DNA from: Lachnospiraceae bacterium UBA2734 | GTDB taxonomy: Bacteria > Bacillota > Clostridia > Lachnospirales > Lachnospiraceae | Direction: 5' to 3' | Assembly (NCBI GenBank): GCA_002353635.1 | Contig: DEKA01000003.1 | Coordinates: 4,285-29,502, forward strand | Length of the DNA: 25,218 nt | Part shown: positions 13,306-20,776 of the stretch, in pieces | Numbering within the stretch: position 1 is the first letter of the stretch | Layout of the letters: each line of letters begins with the position of its first letter | The notes under the pieces: model-generated | Told to the model about the DNA's origin: nothing | What the model saw: the letters and a program-made list of their open reading frames with translations, nothing else | Databases searched by the model: none | Made by a program: the position numbers and the translations under genes

Positions 13306-14136
13306 TCATACGTGAGCACTATGCTCCTCCCTGCATTTCTTCCGAAACGCAGAAGGCGACATACCCGTCACGTCGCGAAAGACGCGGTTGAAGTGCGTAA
13401 GGTTGGTGAATCCGGTCAATGACATGACTTCCGACACGTTGTCATCGGTCTCCATGAAGTGCCGCTGCGCATTGAGCACGCGGGTCGAGTGGATGTACTG
13501 AACGATGGTTCTGTTCGTGTACTTTCGGAATTCCCGGCACAGATGAGACTCCGTGATGTGGAACCTCGCCGCCAGCTCGTCCAGCCGGATCTCCTGCGCG
13601 TAGTTGGTGTGAATATAGCTGATCACCTCATTGATGCGGTTCTCGCTCTCAGGAATTTCGCGGACCTGCCCCATGCGCAGAATCTCGAGGAGAATGAGCA
13701 TGAGCGTGCTGCGCAGATATTCCTCGTGCAGGATCCCTTTATGGTTTTGCTCCTCCATCATCTGGTAGATGAGCCGCCGCATTTTCGGCAGCTGATGCAC
13801 GGTCGGCCTGTAGAGCCGGTTGGTGTTCAGCAGTGCATCCAGGAGTACCGGCGATGTCACGACAGAGGGCTGAAAATAAATGACCACCCGGGAAAACGGC
13901 ACATCCTTGTCCGAGTAGCTGTGATGCATTGTCCACGGCGAAAAGATCAGAAAATCGCCCGCCTGTGTCTCATAGATCGTGTTGTCGATCATGTTGTAGC
14001 GGTGACCCGAATCGAGAAAATACAGCTCAAAATATTCGTGATAGTGTGACTTCGACATATTGTCGTTCACACTGCTGATCTGTTCCAGGGCGATCTGTGC
14101 CCCTTCTCCCATCTGCGTCTGTGCTCTGTCGATCAA
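13306..14136 (-). CDS. AraC-family transcriptional regulator with cupin sensor domain
   Basis: 276 aa from the proposed TTG start at 14136, which has AGGAAGGG upstream at a normal distance. The frame is open to 14184 (another TTG) and an internal ATG at 14112 lacks a ribosome binding site, so the start is uncertain by some 25 codons. The N-terminal part has the AraC cupin pattern HYHEYFELYFLDSG...AGDFLIFSPWTMHHS, which usually binds a sugar. The C-terminal about 100 residues hold two helix-turn-helix motifs: LDELAARFHITESHLCREFRKYT and VSEVMSLTGFTNLTHFNRVFRDVTGMSPSAFRKK. It is divergent from the GH31/TRAP locus and very probably its activator. Confidence 0.93.
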   Translation of the reverse strand: MIDRAQTQMGEGAQIALEQISSVNDNMSKSHYHEYFELYFLDSGHRYNMIDNTIYETQAGDFLIFSPWTMHHSYSDKDVPFSRVVIYFQPSVVTSPVLLDALLNTNRLYRPTVHQLPKMRRLIYQMMEEQNHKGILHEEYLRSTLMLILLEILRMGQVREIPESENRINEVISYIHTNYAQEIRLDELAARFHITESHLCREFRKYTNRTIVQYIHSTRVLNAQRHFMETDDNVSEVMSLTGFTNLTHFNRVFRDVTGMSPSAFRKKCREEHSAHV

Positions 14137-14331
14137 AATGCTTCCCTTCCTGCGGTTCTGCTGGAAATCTGATGTTACCAACAAGCTTAATTAATATCAA
14201 AATACGTATAATAATAGCACTTTAACCTCAAAAAATGTGTAGTTTTTGCCTTATCGTTTCGGTAGAATCTACATGAATTTAACAAGATTATGGATTTTCT
14301 GTGAACAGAAATAATGGAGGGAGGATATCAA
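14137..14331. promoter_or_regulatory. Divergent control region between the AraC regulator and the GH31/TRAP locus
   Basis: AT-rich 195 bp. For the + direction, TAGAAT at 14263-14268 is a plausible -10 without a good -35, as expected for an activator-dependent promoter. Around it are TGTAG (near 14238) and CTACA (near 14269), an inverted pair about 25 bp apart that may be a regulator site. For the - direction, TTGAGG and TACGTA spaced 17 bp could drive the regulator gene. Individual sites are weak. Confidence 0.45.
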
Positions 14332-16881
14332 ATGAGGGTCTGCTACCGCGCCGGATCGGTCACTGCAAAGGAGAACTATTATTCCATCCAAACGGATGCC
14401 GTCGAGATCCGCTTATGGTTTCTGACAGATGACATCATCCGCATCCGCGCCGGGTTTGACGGCGACTGGGATGAGGCCAGCTACAGCCTCGTCATGACAG
14501 CCTGGGATTCCCGCACAGATGACCTTCTGAAGGATTATCGAAAAAGAGTGCAGGTCGCGGACTCTGCGCTGACGGACGGCGCTGACAAGGCGGTCATTCA
14601 GGGAAAAAATCTCCGTGTCGTTGTAGAGAAGAATCCCTTCCGGATCTGTGTCTACGATGCAGAAGGAACAATGCTCCACGCAGATATTCCGGATCTCGCC
14701 TACCGCGAGGATTCCAACAAGAGACGTCTCCATGCGAGCCAGATTGAGGCCGACGACTGCTTCTACGGCTTCGGCGAGAAGGCCGGGGAGATCAACAAGG
14801 CTGAGGAATCCATGGTTCTCTCGCCCGGGGACTCCATGGGCTACAACCCGGAAAAGACGGATTCTCTCTACAAACATATTCCCTTCTACATCAAGCTCCA
14901 GGGTTCCACCGGCAAGGCCGTTGGGTACTTCTACCACAACACTGCTGAGTGCGGCTTCAACATGGGGCGCGAGAAGAGAAACTACTGGCACAGATACTCG
15001 ACCTACCGCACGGATGCGGGAGATATCGATCTGTTCCTGATCGCAGGTCCCTCCATCAAAGAGGTGGTGGAGCGCTACACGGATCTGACCGGCAAGTCGA
15101 TCCTCCTTCCCAGAGCAGCGCTCGGATACCTCGGCTCCTCCATGTATTATCCGGAGCTTCCGAAGGACTGCGACGACGCAATTGTCGATTTCATCGATAC
15201 CACTAAAGAGGAAGGAATCCCTGTAGACGGATTCCAGCTCTCCTCCGGCTACTGCGCCGTGGAGACAAAGGAGGGCATCAAGAGATGCTCCTTCACATGG
15301 AACTACAAGAGATTCAAGGATCCTGCGGCATGGTTTGCTGCCATGAAGGAGAGAGGAATCGTCGTATCGCCCAACATAAAGCCCGGCATGCTTCTCGTGC
15401 ATCCTTACCTTGAAGAGATGAAGAAAAAGGGCATGTTCGTCATGGCCTCCGATGATGCCGCCGGTGAGAACAAGAACGGCACGGAAAATATCGACGGCTG
15501 CGGCGTCGGCACCTGGTGGGGCGGCAGAGGCCTCTTCGTGGATTTCACCAAGGCATCTGCAAGAAAACACTGGAAGGAATACATCACAGACAATCTTCTG
15601 AAGTATGGCTGCGAATCCATCTGGAACGACAACTGCGAGTACGACAGCATGGTGGACAAGGACAGCAAAGTGGACTTCGAGGGAGCGGGCGGCACGATAG
15701 GCACACTAAAGCCCGCCATGAGCAACATCATGTGCCAGCTCTCCAACGAAGCCATCACAGAGTACAATCCGGATATTCGTCCGTTCTCTGTCTGCCGCTC
15801 CGGCCACGCAGGCATTCAGCGCTACGCACAGGTGTGGGCCGGCGACAATCTGACCTGCTGGGAGACATTGAAGTACAACATCGCGACGATTCTCGGCATG
15901 GGTCTCTCCGGCGTCGCCAATGAGGGATGCGATGTCGGAGGCTTCTACGGCGTATCTCCTGAGCCCGAGCTGTTCGTTCGCTGGGTGCAGAACGGTATTT
16001 TCATGCCGAGATTCTCCATCCACTCCGTGAACACGGACAACACGGTGACGGAGCCCTGGATGTACTCCGACAAGACACAGTACATCCGCGACGCGATCTG
16101 CTTCCGCTACCGCCTCTCTCCGTACCTGTATTCGCTGATGGAGAGGGCACATGAGAATGGTCTTCCGATTATGGAGGCCATGTTCATGGTCTTTCAGAAC
16201 GATCCGGCTACGTACAACGAGGGCATCAACTTCTGCCTCGGCGATTACCTCATGGTTGCCAATGTCGTGGAGAAGGGCGCCAGAACGAGAAAGATTTATC
16301 TGCCAAAGACGGAAGATAAGAATGAGCGCTTCTACGACTTCTACACACGCGAGGAGTACGCGGCAGGGCAGACGATCGAAATACCGGTTGATCTGGGCTC
16401 CATTCCGCTTTATCTCCGGAGCGGCGCAATCATCCCGATGGCCATCAATCAGCCGATGAACCTGATGAAGGACAAGGTCACAGGCCTTCATATCATTATG
16501 GCGCCGGATGTGGACTCCTCCTTCACCCTCTATGACGATGACGGAGCGACGAATGACTACAAAAAGGGCGATTATCTGAAAACAACGATTGCCGTCAAGG
16601 CCGGCACAAAGACGGTAGTTTCCTTTACCAATGAAGGCAGCTATCAGACGAGTGCGGAGGATATGCTGCTCGACATGGTACACCGCGAGAAGGCGCCGTT
16701 CTACGTGCAGATCGACGGACGCGAGATTTCGCACTTCCTGCACAGAAGGAAATTTGAGGAGGCTTCCGAGGGCTGGTATTACAGCCAGCGCCTCAAATCC
16801 GTCCAGATCAAATATAAGAACCCGAAGCGCGACCACGAAGTCCTCGTTTCCTTCGAACAGTTCGATATGATTGGCATGTGA
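14332..16881 (+). CDS. Glycoside hydrolase family 31 enzyme (first copy)
   Basis: 849-aa retaining exo-alpha-glycosidase. The start is ATG 14332, preceded by GGAGGGAGG at 7 bp; the earlier ATG at 14314 overlaps that site. Order: N-terminal beta-sandwich (about 1-250, with DCFYGFGEKAG), (beta/alpha)8 barrel (about 255-600), C-terminal beta domains. The nucleophile is D433 in WNDNCE (431-436); the acid/base is D505 in WAGDN. No signal peptide: the enzyme is cytoplasmic. The GYLGSSMYY...DGFQLSSGY and WNDNCE signatures place it in a GH31 branch distinct from classical maltases (W-x-DMNE), with relatives in rhizobia whose substrates are poorly known. It is a paralogue of the enzyme at 20777. Regulated presumably by the divergent AraC protein. 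Substrate not assigned. Confidence 0.93.
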   Translation: MRVCYRAGSVTAKENYYSIQTDAVEIRLWFLTDDIIRIRAGFDGDWDEASYSLVMTAWDSRTDDLLKDYRKRVQVADSALTDGADKAVIQGKNLRVVVEKNPFRICVYDAEGTMLHADIPDLAYREDSNKRRLHASQIEADDCFYGFGEKAGEINKAEESMVLSPGDSMGYNPEKTDSLYKHIPFYIKLQGSTGKAVGYFYHNTAECGFNMGREKRNYWHRYSTYRTDAGDIDLFLIAGPSIKEVVERYTDLTGKSILLPRAALGYLGSSMYYPELPKDCDDAIVDFIDTTKEEGIPVDGFQLSSGYCAVETKEGIKRCSFTWNYKRFKDPAAWFAAMKERGIVVSPNIKPGMLLVHPYLEEMKKKGMFVMASDDAAGENKNGTENIDGCGVGTWWGGRGLFVDFTKASARKHWKEYITDNLLKYGCESIWNDNCEYDSMVDKDSKVDFEGAGGTIGTLKPAMSNIMCQLSNEAITEYNPDIRPFSVCRSGHAGIQRYAQVWAGDNLTCWETLKYNIATILGMGLSGVANEGCDVGGFYGVSPEPELFVRWVQNGIFMPRFSIHSVNTDNTVTEPWMYSDKTQYIRDAICFRYRLSPYLYSLMERAHENGLPIMEAMFMVFQNDPATYNEGINFCLGDYLMVANVVEKGARTRKIYLPKTEDKNERFYDFYTREEYAAGQTIEIPVDLGSIPLYLRSGAIIPMAINQPMNLMKDKVTGLHIIMAPDVDSSFTLYDDDGATNDYKKGDYLKTTIAVKAGTKTVVSFTNEGSYQTSAEDMLLDMVHREKAPFYVQIDGREISHFLHRRKFEEASEGWYYSQRLKSVQIKYKNPKRDHEVLVSFEQFDMIGM

Positions 16882-16898
16882 TGATTCTTCGAATCATC
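16880..16898 (+). other. Small hairpin at the stop codon of the first GH31 gene
   Basis: Perfect 8-bp arms GATGATTC and GAATCATC with loop TTC, overlapping the GH31 stop codon and ending 24 bp before the proposed start of the YcxB-like gene. It may modulate translation coupling or protect the upstream message; there is no T-run. Confidence 0.5.
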
Positions 16899-16921
16899 CC
16901 ATGCTGGAAGGGGAGCCTGTA

Positions 16922-17467
16922 TTGTCCTACAAGAAATTTTCCTGCAGCATCCAACATGACGAAAAGACCATCCAGAAGATGTACACGACGCAGTACGACC
17001 AGTTCCACAAAAAGCAGGAGCTCATGATCCTCCTCACAGCGGTTCTGATCATCGCGCTCTCGATTCTTCTGCCTGTCCCTAAAACCCTTCGGATTGTTCT
17101 TCTGGCCCTGGGCGGCTGGTGCGCTGTGAGCAGGACCCTGCCGGCCATCATCCGTGCCTCAGATGTTGTGGAGAAGAGAGGCGGAAGACTCCCGGAGTAT
17201 CGGTACGATTTCTATGATGATCACGTGCACCTGCGGGGTGAGGGCAGTATGAACATCAGCTACAACAAGCTGATCCGTCTGGTTGAGGACCGCACGTACT
17301 GCTATCTCTTTACGGGACACGAGACGGTCATGATGCTCGACAAAGAGAAGTTAAACCCTAAAGATATGGACAGCTTCCGGGAATTCCTGCAGAAGGCTAC
17401 GGGAAAGGAATTCAAGAGGGCGCACAGCCTTCTTATGCTGACTATGCGGGATCTCATTCACCCTTAA
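16922..17467 (+). CDS. YcxB-like membrane protein
   Basis: 181 aa. The start is proposed as TTG 16922 because AAGGGGAG lies 6 bp upstream; ATG codons further back (16871, 16901) have no ribosome binding site. Domains: a short cytoplasmic N-terminal segment (CSIQHDEKTIQKMYTTQYDQFH), two adjacent membrane helices (about 34-77: LMILLTAVLIIALSILLPV and RIVLLALGGWCAVSRTLPAII), then a soluble beta-rich domain YRYDFYDDHVHLRGEGSMNISYNKLIRLVEDRTYCYLFTGHETVMMLDKEKL, typical of the YcxB-like C-terminal family. The family has no known function. It lies between the first GH31 gene and the TRAP genes on the same strand, but a link with sugar use is not shown. Confidence 0.8.
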   Translation: MSYKKFSCSIQHDEKTIQKMYTTQYDQFHKKQELMILLTAVLIIALSILLPVPKTLRIVLLALGGWCAVSRTLPAIIRASDVVEKRGGRLPEYRYDFYDDHVHLRGEGSMNISYNKLIRLVEDRTYCYLFTGHETVMMLDKEKLNPKDMDSFREFLQKATGKEFKRAHSLLMLTMRDLIHP

Positions 17468-17470
17468 AGT

Positions 17471-17528
17471 TATCGTAACTGTTTAGCACTTCCATCTCGA
17501 GAATCTTCGGTTCTCCTCGATGTGGGCG
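17471..17528 (-). repeat. Dispersed intergenic palindromic element, copy 4
   Basis: On the reverse strand it reads CTGGACGCCCACATCGAGGA ... TCGAGATGGAAGTGC plus TAAACAGTTAC, closely matching copy 1 at 3520-3595 at both ends. GAGAA/TTCTC can pair inside. It starts 4 bp after the YcxB-like stop codon. A GC-rich hairpin abuts it at 17524-17557 (GGGCG...CGCCC with inner AGGCGC/GCGCCT), recalling the hairpin near copy 1. Confidence 0.65.
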
Positions 17529-17664
17529 TCCAGAGGCGCTCAGCGCCTTGGCCGCCCCTCGAAAATCCCGGCATAGTTAAGGAATTCCGGATCTGGATGC
17601 TAATCAGGATCGTTTTTAACGTGCATCAACAGGCAACAGCAAGTGCCTGAGGATCAATATAAAA

Positions 17665-17703
17665 CGCAGTGCGGGGGGATATTTTGAGAACAGCAGCACT
17701 GCG
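17665..17703 (+). other. Hairpin in the leader of the TRAP operon
   Basis: Perfect 8-bp arms CGCAGTGC and GCACTGCG around a 23-base loop, 41 bp before the dctP start. TATAAA at 17658 could be a -10, without a recognisable -35. A second small hairpin, CAGGCA/TGCCTG, precedes it (17630-17649). Confidence 0.4.
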
Positions 17704-17744
17704 ATACGACACCACATGTTTCATGCATAAAGGAGGTTCGAAAC

Positions 17745-18773
17745 ATGAAAAAGTTCAAGCTTGCGGCACTCGCCCTCGTGGGCGCCATGGTTCTCGGCGC
17801 CACGGGCTGCGCGAATTCCGCACCCAGCACCAATGCCAATGGAGAGGCCATCAAGAACATCAAGATCGGCCACAACATGGCAGAGGACCATGCGGTCAAC
17901 ATCGCCATTAAGGGTATGGCTGACGAGGTGAAGGAGAAGTCAGGCGATACGATGGAGATGTCCATCTATGCAAACGGTATCCTTGGCTCGGAGTCAGACA
18001 TGATCCTGCAGATCCAGGCCGGCGCACTCGATATGGCCAAGGTCTCTGCGGCCACGCTCAGCAACTTCGACAGCAAGTGGAATGCCTTCTCTGTTCCCTA
18101 TGTCTTCGACGACAGGGATCACTTCTACAAGTTCATGGACAGCGATGCGGCAAAGGAAGTTTTCAATTCAACCGAGGATCAGGGCTTCATCGCACTGACC
18201 TGGCTGGACTCCGGCGCGAGATCCTTCTATACGCATGACAAGGCGATCCGCGAGCCCTCCGATCTCAAGGGACTCAAGATCCGCACGATGGACTCCCAGA
18301 TGGCCATTGAGATGATGAATGCACTGGGCGGCTCCTCCACTGTTATGAGCTACTCCGATATCTACACCGGCATGCAGCAGGGTGTCATCGACGGCGCGGA
18401 GAACAACATCACAGCCCTTCGCGACCACGGCGATGTGACGAAATACTACTGCTACGATGAGCACACAAGAATTCCCGATGTCATCCTGATCTCCACGAAG
18501 CTCTGGAACTCCCTGACCGATGAGCAGAAGAATATCCTGCAGACAGCAGCCGACAACATGACGGAGAAGTACAAGCAGTCCTGGGCCGACTTCGAGGAGC
18601 AGGTGAAGGAACAGGTTTCGGAGAAGGATCCAGATCTCCAGTTCGTGACCGACGTCGATAAGGAAGCATTCCAGAAGGCGTGCGAGCCGATCTATGACAA
18701 GCTCAGGACCACTGATCCCGACTGCTACAAGATTGTTGAACAGATCCGCGCAATGTCCGACAGCGCCAACTGA
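17745..18773 (+). CDS. dctP: TRAP transporter solute-binding lipoprotein (DctP family)
   Basis: 342-aa extracytoplasmic receptor of a tripartite ATP-independent periplasmic transporter, anchored as a lipoprotein: the signal peptide MKKFKLAALALVGAMVLGATGC ends at Cys22. The start has AAAGGAGG 8 bp upstream. DctP hallmarks are PYVFDDRDHFYKFMDS, SGARSFYTH with R159, and DLKGLKIRTMDSQ with R180, the position of the arginine that binds the ligand carboxylate in SiaP and related proteins. GVIDGAENNITAL follows. The SGARSFY/ENN combination resembles receptors for uronates and other sugar acids, so an acidic saccharide is likely; exact ligand unknown. First gene of dctPQM, directly upstream of dctQ (20 bp). 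Confidence 0.94.
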   Translation: MKKFKLAALALVGAMVLGATGCANSAPSTNANGEAIKNIKIGHNMAEDHAVNIAIKGMADEVKEKSGDTMEMSIYANGILGSESDMILQIQAGALDMAKVSAATLSNFDSKWNAFSVPYVFDDRDHFYKFMDSDAAKEVFNSTEDQGFIALTWLDSGARSFYTHDKAIREPSDLKGLKIRTMDSQMAIEMMNALGGSSTVMSYSDIYTGMQQGVIDGAENNITALRDHGDVTKYYCYDEHTRIPDVILISTKLWNSLTDEQKNILQTAADNMTEKYKQSWADFEEQVKEQVSEKDPDLQFVTDVDKEAFQKACEPIYDKLRTTDPDCYKIVEQIRAMSDSAN

Positions 18774-18793
18774 CCGCGAAGGAGGAAAGAGCA

Positions 18794-19285
18794 GTGAAAA
18801 AGGTTAACAAAATTGTTGATGCCGTCATGCGTTTTCTGATGGCAGTGGCAATGTTCTTACTGGTGGTATTCGGATTCTGGCAGATTTTCAGCCGCTGGAT
18901 CCTTAAAAACCCCTCAACATTCACAGATGAGGCCCTGCGCTACATCCTGATCTGGGCATCCATGATCGGCTCCGCATACTGCTTCTACACAAACCAGCAT
19001 CTCTCCTTAGGCCTTGTAAAGGACCGCCTGAAGGGAGTTCCGAAGATCATCATCGATGTGTTCATCGAGGGCTGTGTTCTCTTCTTTGTCCTCTATGTGT
19101 TCGTAAAGGGCGGCTGGGCACTGTCTGTGTACAGCACGAATGCTTCCTCAGTTATGCACATCCCGTTTAAGGTTCTGTATGCGATCCTGCCGATCACCGG
19201 CATTATGATCGTCATAGCCCGTGTGCTCAAGTACATTGAGCTGCTCCAGGATTATCTGAAAGCAAGGAAGGAGGGCAACAACTGA
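18794..19285 (+). CDS. dctQ: TRAP transporter small permease DctQ
   Basis: 163-aa small membrane subunit with four predicted helices: LMAVAMFLLVVFGFWQIF, YILIWASMIGSAYCFYT, VLFFVLYVFVKGGW and VLYAILPITGIMIVIARVL. The DctQ signature region W-x-I-F-S-R and TDEALRYILIWASMIGSA is clear. The start is GTG 18794 with GGAGGAAAG upstream. The stop codon TGA overlaps the dctM start (TGATG), indicating tight translational coupling. Together with DctM it forms the membrane complex that uses an ion gradient for import. Confidence 0.93.
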   Translation: MKKVNKIVDAVMRFLMAVAMFLLVVFGFWQIFSRWILKNPSTFTDEALRYILIWASMIGSAYCFYTNQHLSLGLVKDRLKGVPKIIIDVFIEGCVLFFVLYVFVKGGWALSVYSTNASSVMHIPFKVLYAILPITGIMIVIARVLKYIELLQDYLKARKEGNN

Positions 19286-20604
19286 TGGTTGGCCAGTCTA
19301 TTGCGATCCTTTTCGGATCCTTTTTCGTCCTGATGTTCGCCGGCGTCCCGATTTCGGTCGGCATCGGCATTGCATCCATTATCACAGGCTGTTTCTACAT
19401 TCCGTTTGACATTTTCTCGATTATCGCGGCACAGAGATGCTTCTCCGGTATCGACTCGTTCTCTCTGCTGGCCCTTCCTTACTTCATGATGGGCGGCAAT
19501 ATCATGAACAAGGGCGGCATCGCGAAGAGACTCGTCCGTCTCGCAAGACTTGTTGTGGGCAGAGTTCCCGGCTATCTTGCAGCAACGAACGTTCTCGCCA
19601 ACATGTTCTTCGGTGCGATCTCCGGCTCCTCCGTTGCAGCAACATCTGCCATGGGTTCCATCATGAGCCCGCTGGAAGCAGAAGAGGGGTATGACCCGAA
19701 CTACTCCGCAGCAGTCAATATCTGCTCCGCACCTACCGGTATCCTCATTCCTCCGTCAGGACCGCTCATCCTGTACTCCATCACAGCCGGCGGCGTCTCC
19801 GTCGCGGCACTGTTCATGGGTGGTTATTTCACAGGCGCGCTTCTGGGCATTTCGGTGCTGGCTGTCTGCATCCTTCTGGCAAAGAAGAAGGGCTACACCG
19901 CTTCACAGGTGAAGGAGACTGAGTCTGCCGGCAAGGTTCTTATTGACTCCATTCCCTCGCTCCTTGCCGTCATCATCGTCATGGCCGGTATTCTTGCCGG
20001 ATGGTTTACGGCAACGGAGGCAGGCGTTGTCTGCATCCTGTACTGCACGGTTCTCGCGATCTGCTACCGCGAGCTGACCTTTAAGGATTTTTACAACATT
20101 CTTGCGGACACGATGGTGAGCTCCTCAACGATCCTGTTCCTGATCTCGGCTTCGACGATCATGTCCTATGTCATGAGCTTCACGGGCATTCCCGCAGCGA
20201 TCTCGAACGCGATCATGAGCGTTTCCGACAACCGCTATGTGATTCTCCTGATCATGAACGTGTTCCTTCTGGTTATGGGTATGTTCCTGGATCTGACACC
20301 GGCTGTGCTGATCTTCACACCTATTTTCCTTCCGATTGCAGAGAGCATCGGCATGGATCCTGTACACTTTGGCCTCATGCTCATCATGAACCTCGGCATC
20401 GGCTCCGTGACGCCGCCTGTAGGCTCCTGCCTCTTCGTCGGCTGCGGCATCGCAAAGGTGAAGATCGAGGGCGTTACACCGTATATCGTCAAAATGTTCC
20501 TCGCCATGGTGGTGGCCCTGTTTCTTGTCACATTTATCCCGGCGATCCCGATGATCATTCCTTATCTGTGCGGGCTCACCGAAACATTCTGGTGGGTGAA
20601 GTAA
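19285..20604 (+). CDS. dctM: TRAP transporter large permease DctM
   Basis: 439-aa transport subunit with about 11-12 membrane helices. Typical DctM stretches are visible: LFAGVPISVGIGIASI near the N-terminus, LALPYFMMGGNIMNKGG, FFGAISGSSVAATSAMGSIM (helix break of the transport site), ICSAPTGILIPPSGPLILYS and, in the second half, MGMFLDLTPAVLIFTPIFLPIAESIGMDPVHFGLMLIMNLGIGSVTPPVGSCLF. It catalyses ion-coupled uptake of the ligand delivered by DctP. The start overlaps the dctQ stop by one base. A terminator-like hairpin follows at 20710, then the second GH31 gene. Confidence 0.95.
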   Translation: MVGQSIAILFGSFFVLMFAGVPISVGIGIASIITGCFYIPFDIFSIIAAQRCFSGIDSFSLLALPYFMMGGNIMNKGGIAKRLVRLARLVVGRVPGYLAATNVLANMFFGAISGSSVAATSAMGSIMSPLEAEEGYDPNYSAAVNICSAPTGILIPPSGPLILYSITAGGVSVAALFMGGYFTGALLGISVLAVCILLAKKKGYTASQVKETESAGKVLIDSIPSLLAVIIVMAGILAGWFTATEAGVVCILYCTVLAICYRELTFKDFYNILADTMVSSSTILFLISASTIMSYVMSFTGIPAAISNAIMSVSDNRYVILLIMNVFLLVMGMFLDLTPAVLIFTPIFLPIAESIGMDPVHFGLMLIMNLGIGSVTPPVGSCLFVGCGIAKVKIEGVTPYIVKMFLAMVVALFLVTFIPAIPMIIPYLCGLTETFWWVK

Positions 20605-20709
20605 TCCGGAAACCTGCGTTCCGGTCAGTACATCCTCCGGTATTGTCATTAAAGACCTCTTTCTGAAAATATCGGAGAACAGGAACAGAACATAATAACA
20701 GCTAATCCG

Positions 20710-20758
20710 AAAACCGGGCGCTGCATGGGCAGACAACTGTCCGGGCGCCCGGTTTTCT
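20710..20758 (+). terminator. Strong hairpin between dctM and the second GH31 gene
   Basis: Twelve-base arms AAAACCGGGCGC and GCGCCCGGTTTT, with inner GGGCAG/CTGTCC pairing, are followed by TTTTCTATT. It ends only about 20 bp before the next start codon, so it may be a partial terminator or an attenuator reducing expression of the second GH31 gene relative to the transporter. Confidence 0.75.
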
Positions 20759-20776
20759 ATTGAGAAGGAGATGAAC

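Noticed and set aside
14314..14331. ATG 14314 as start of the first GH31 gene
   Set aside because: This ATG overlaps the GGAGGGAGG ribosome binding site that serves ATG 14332.
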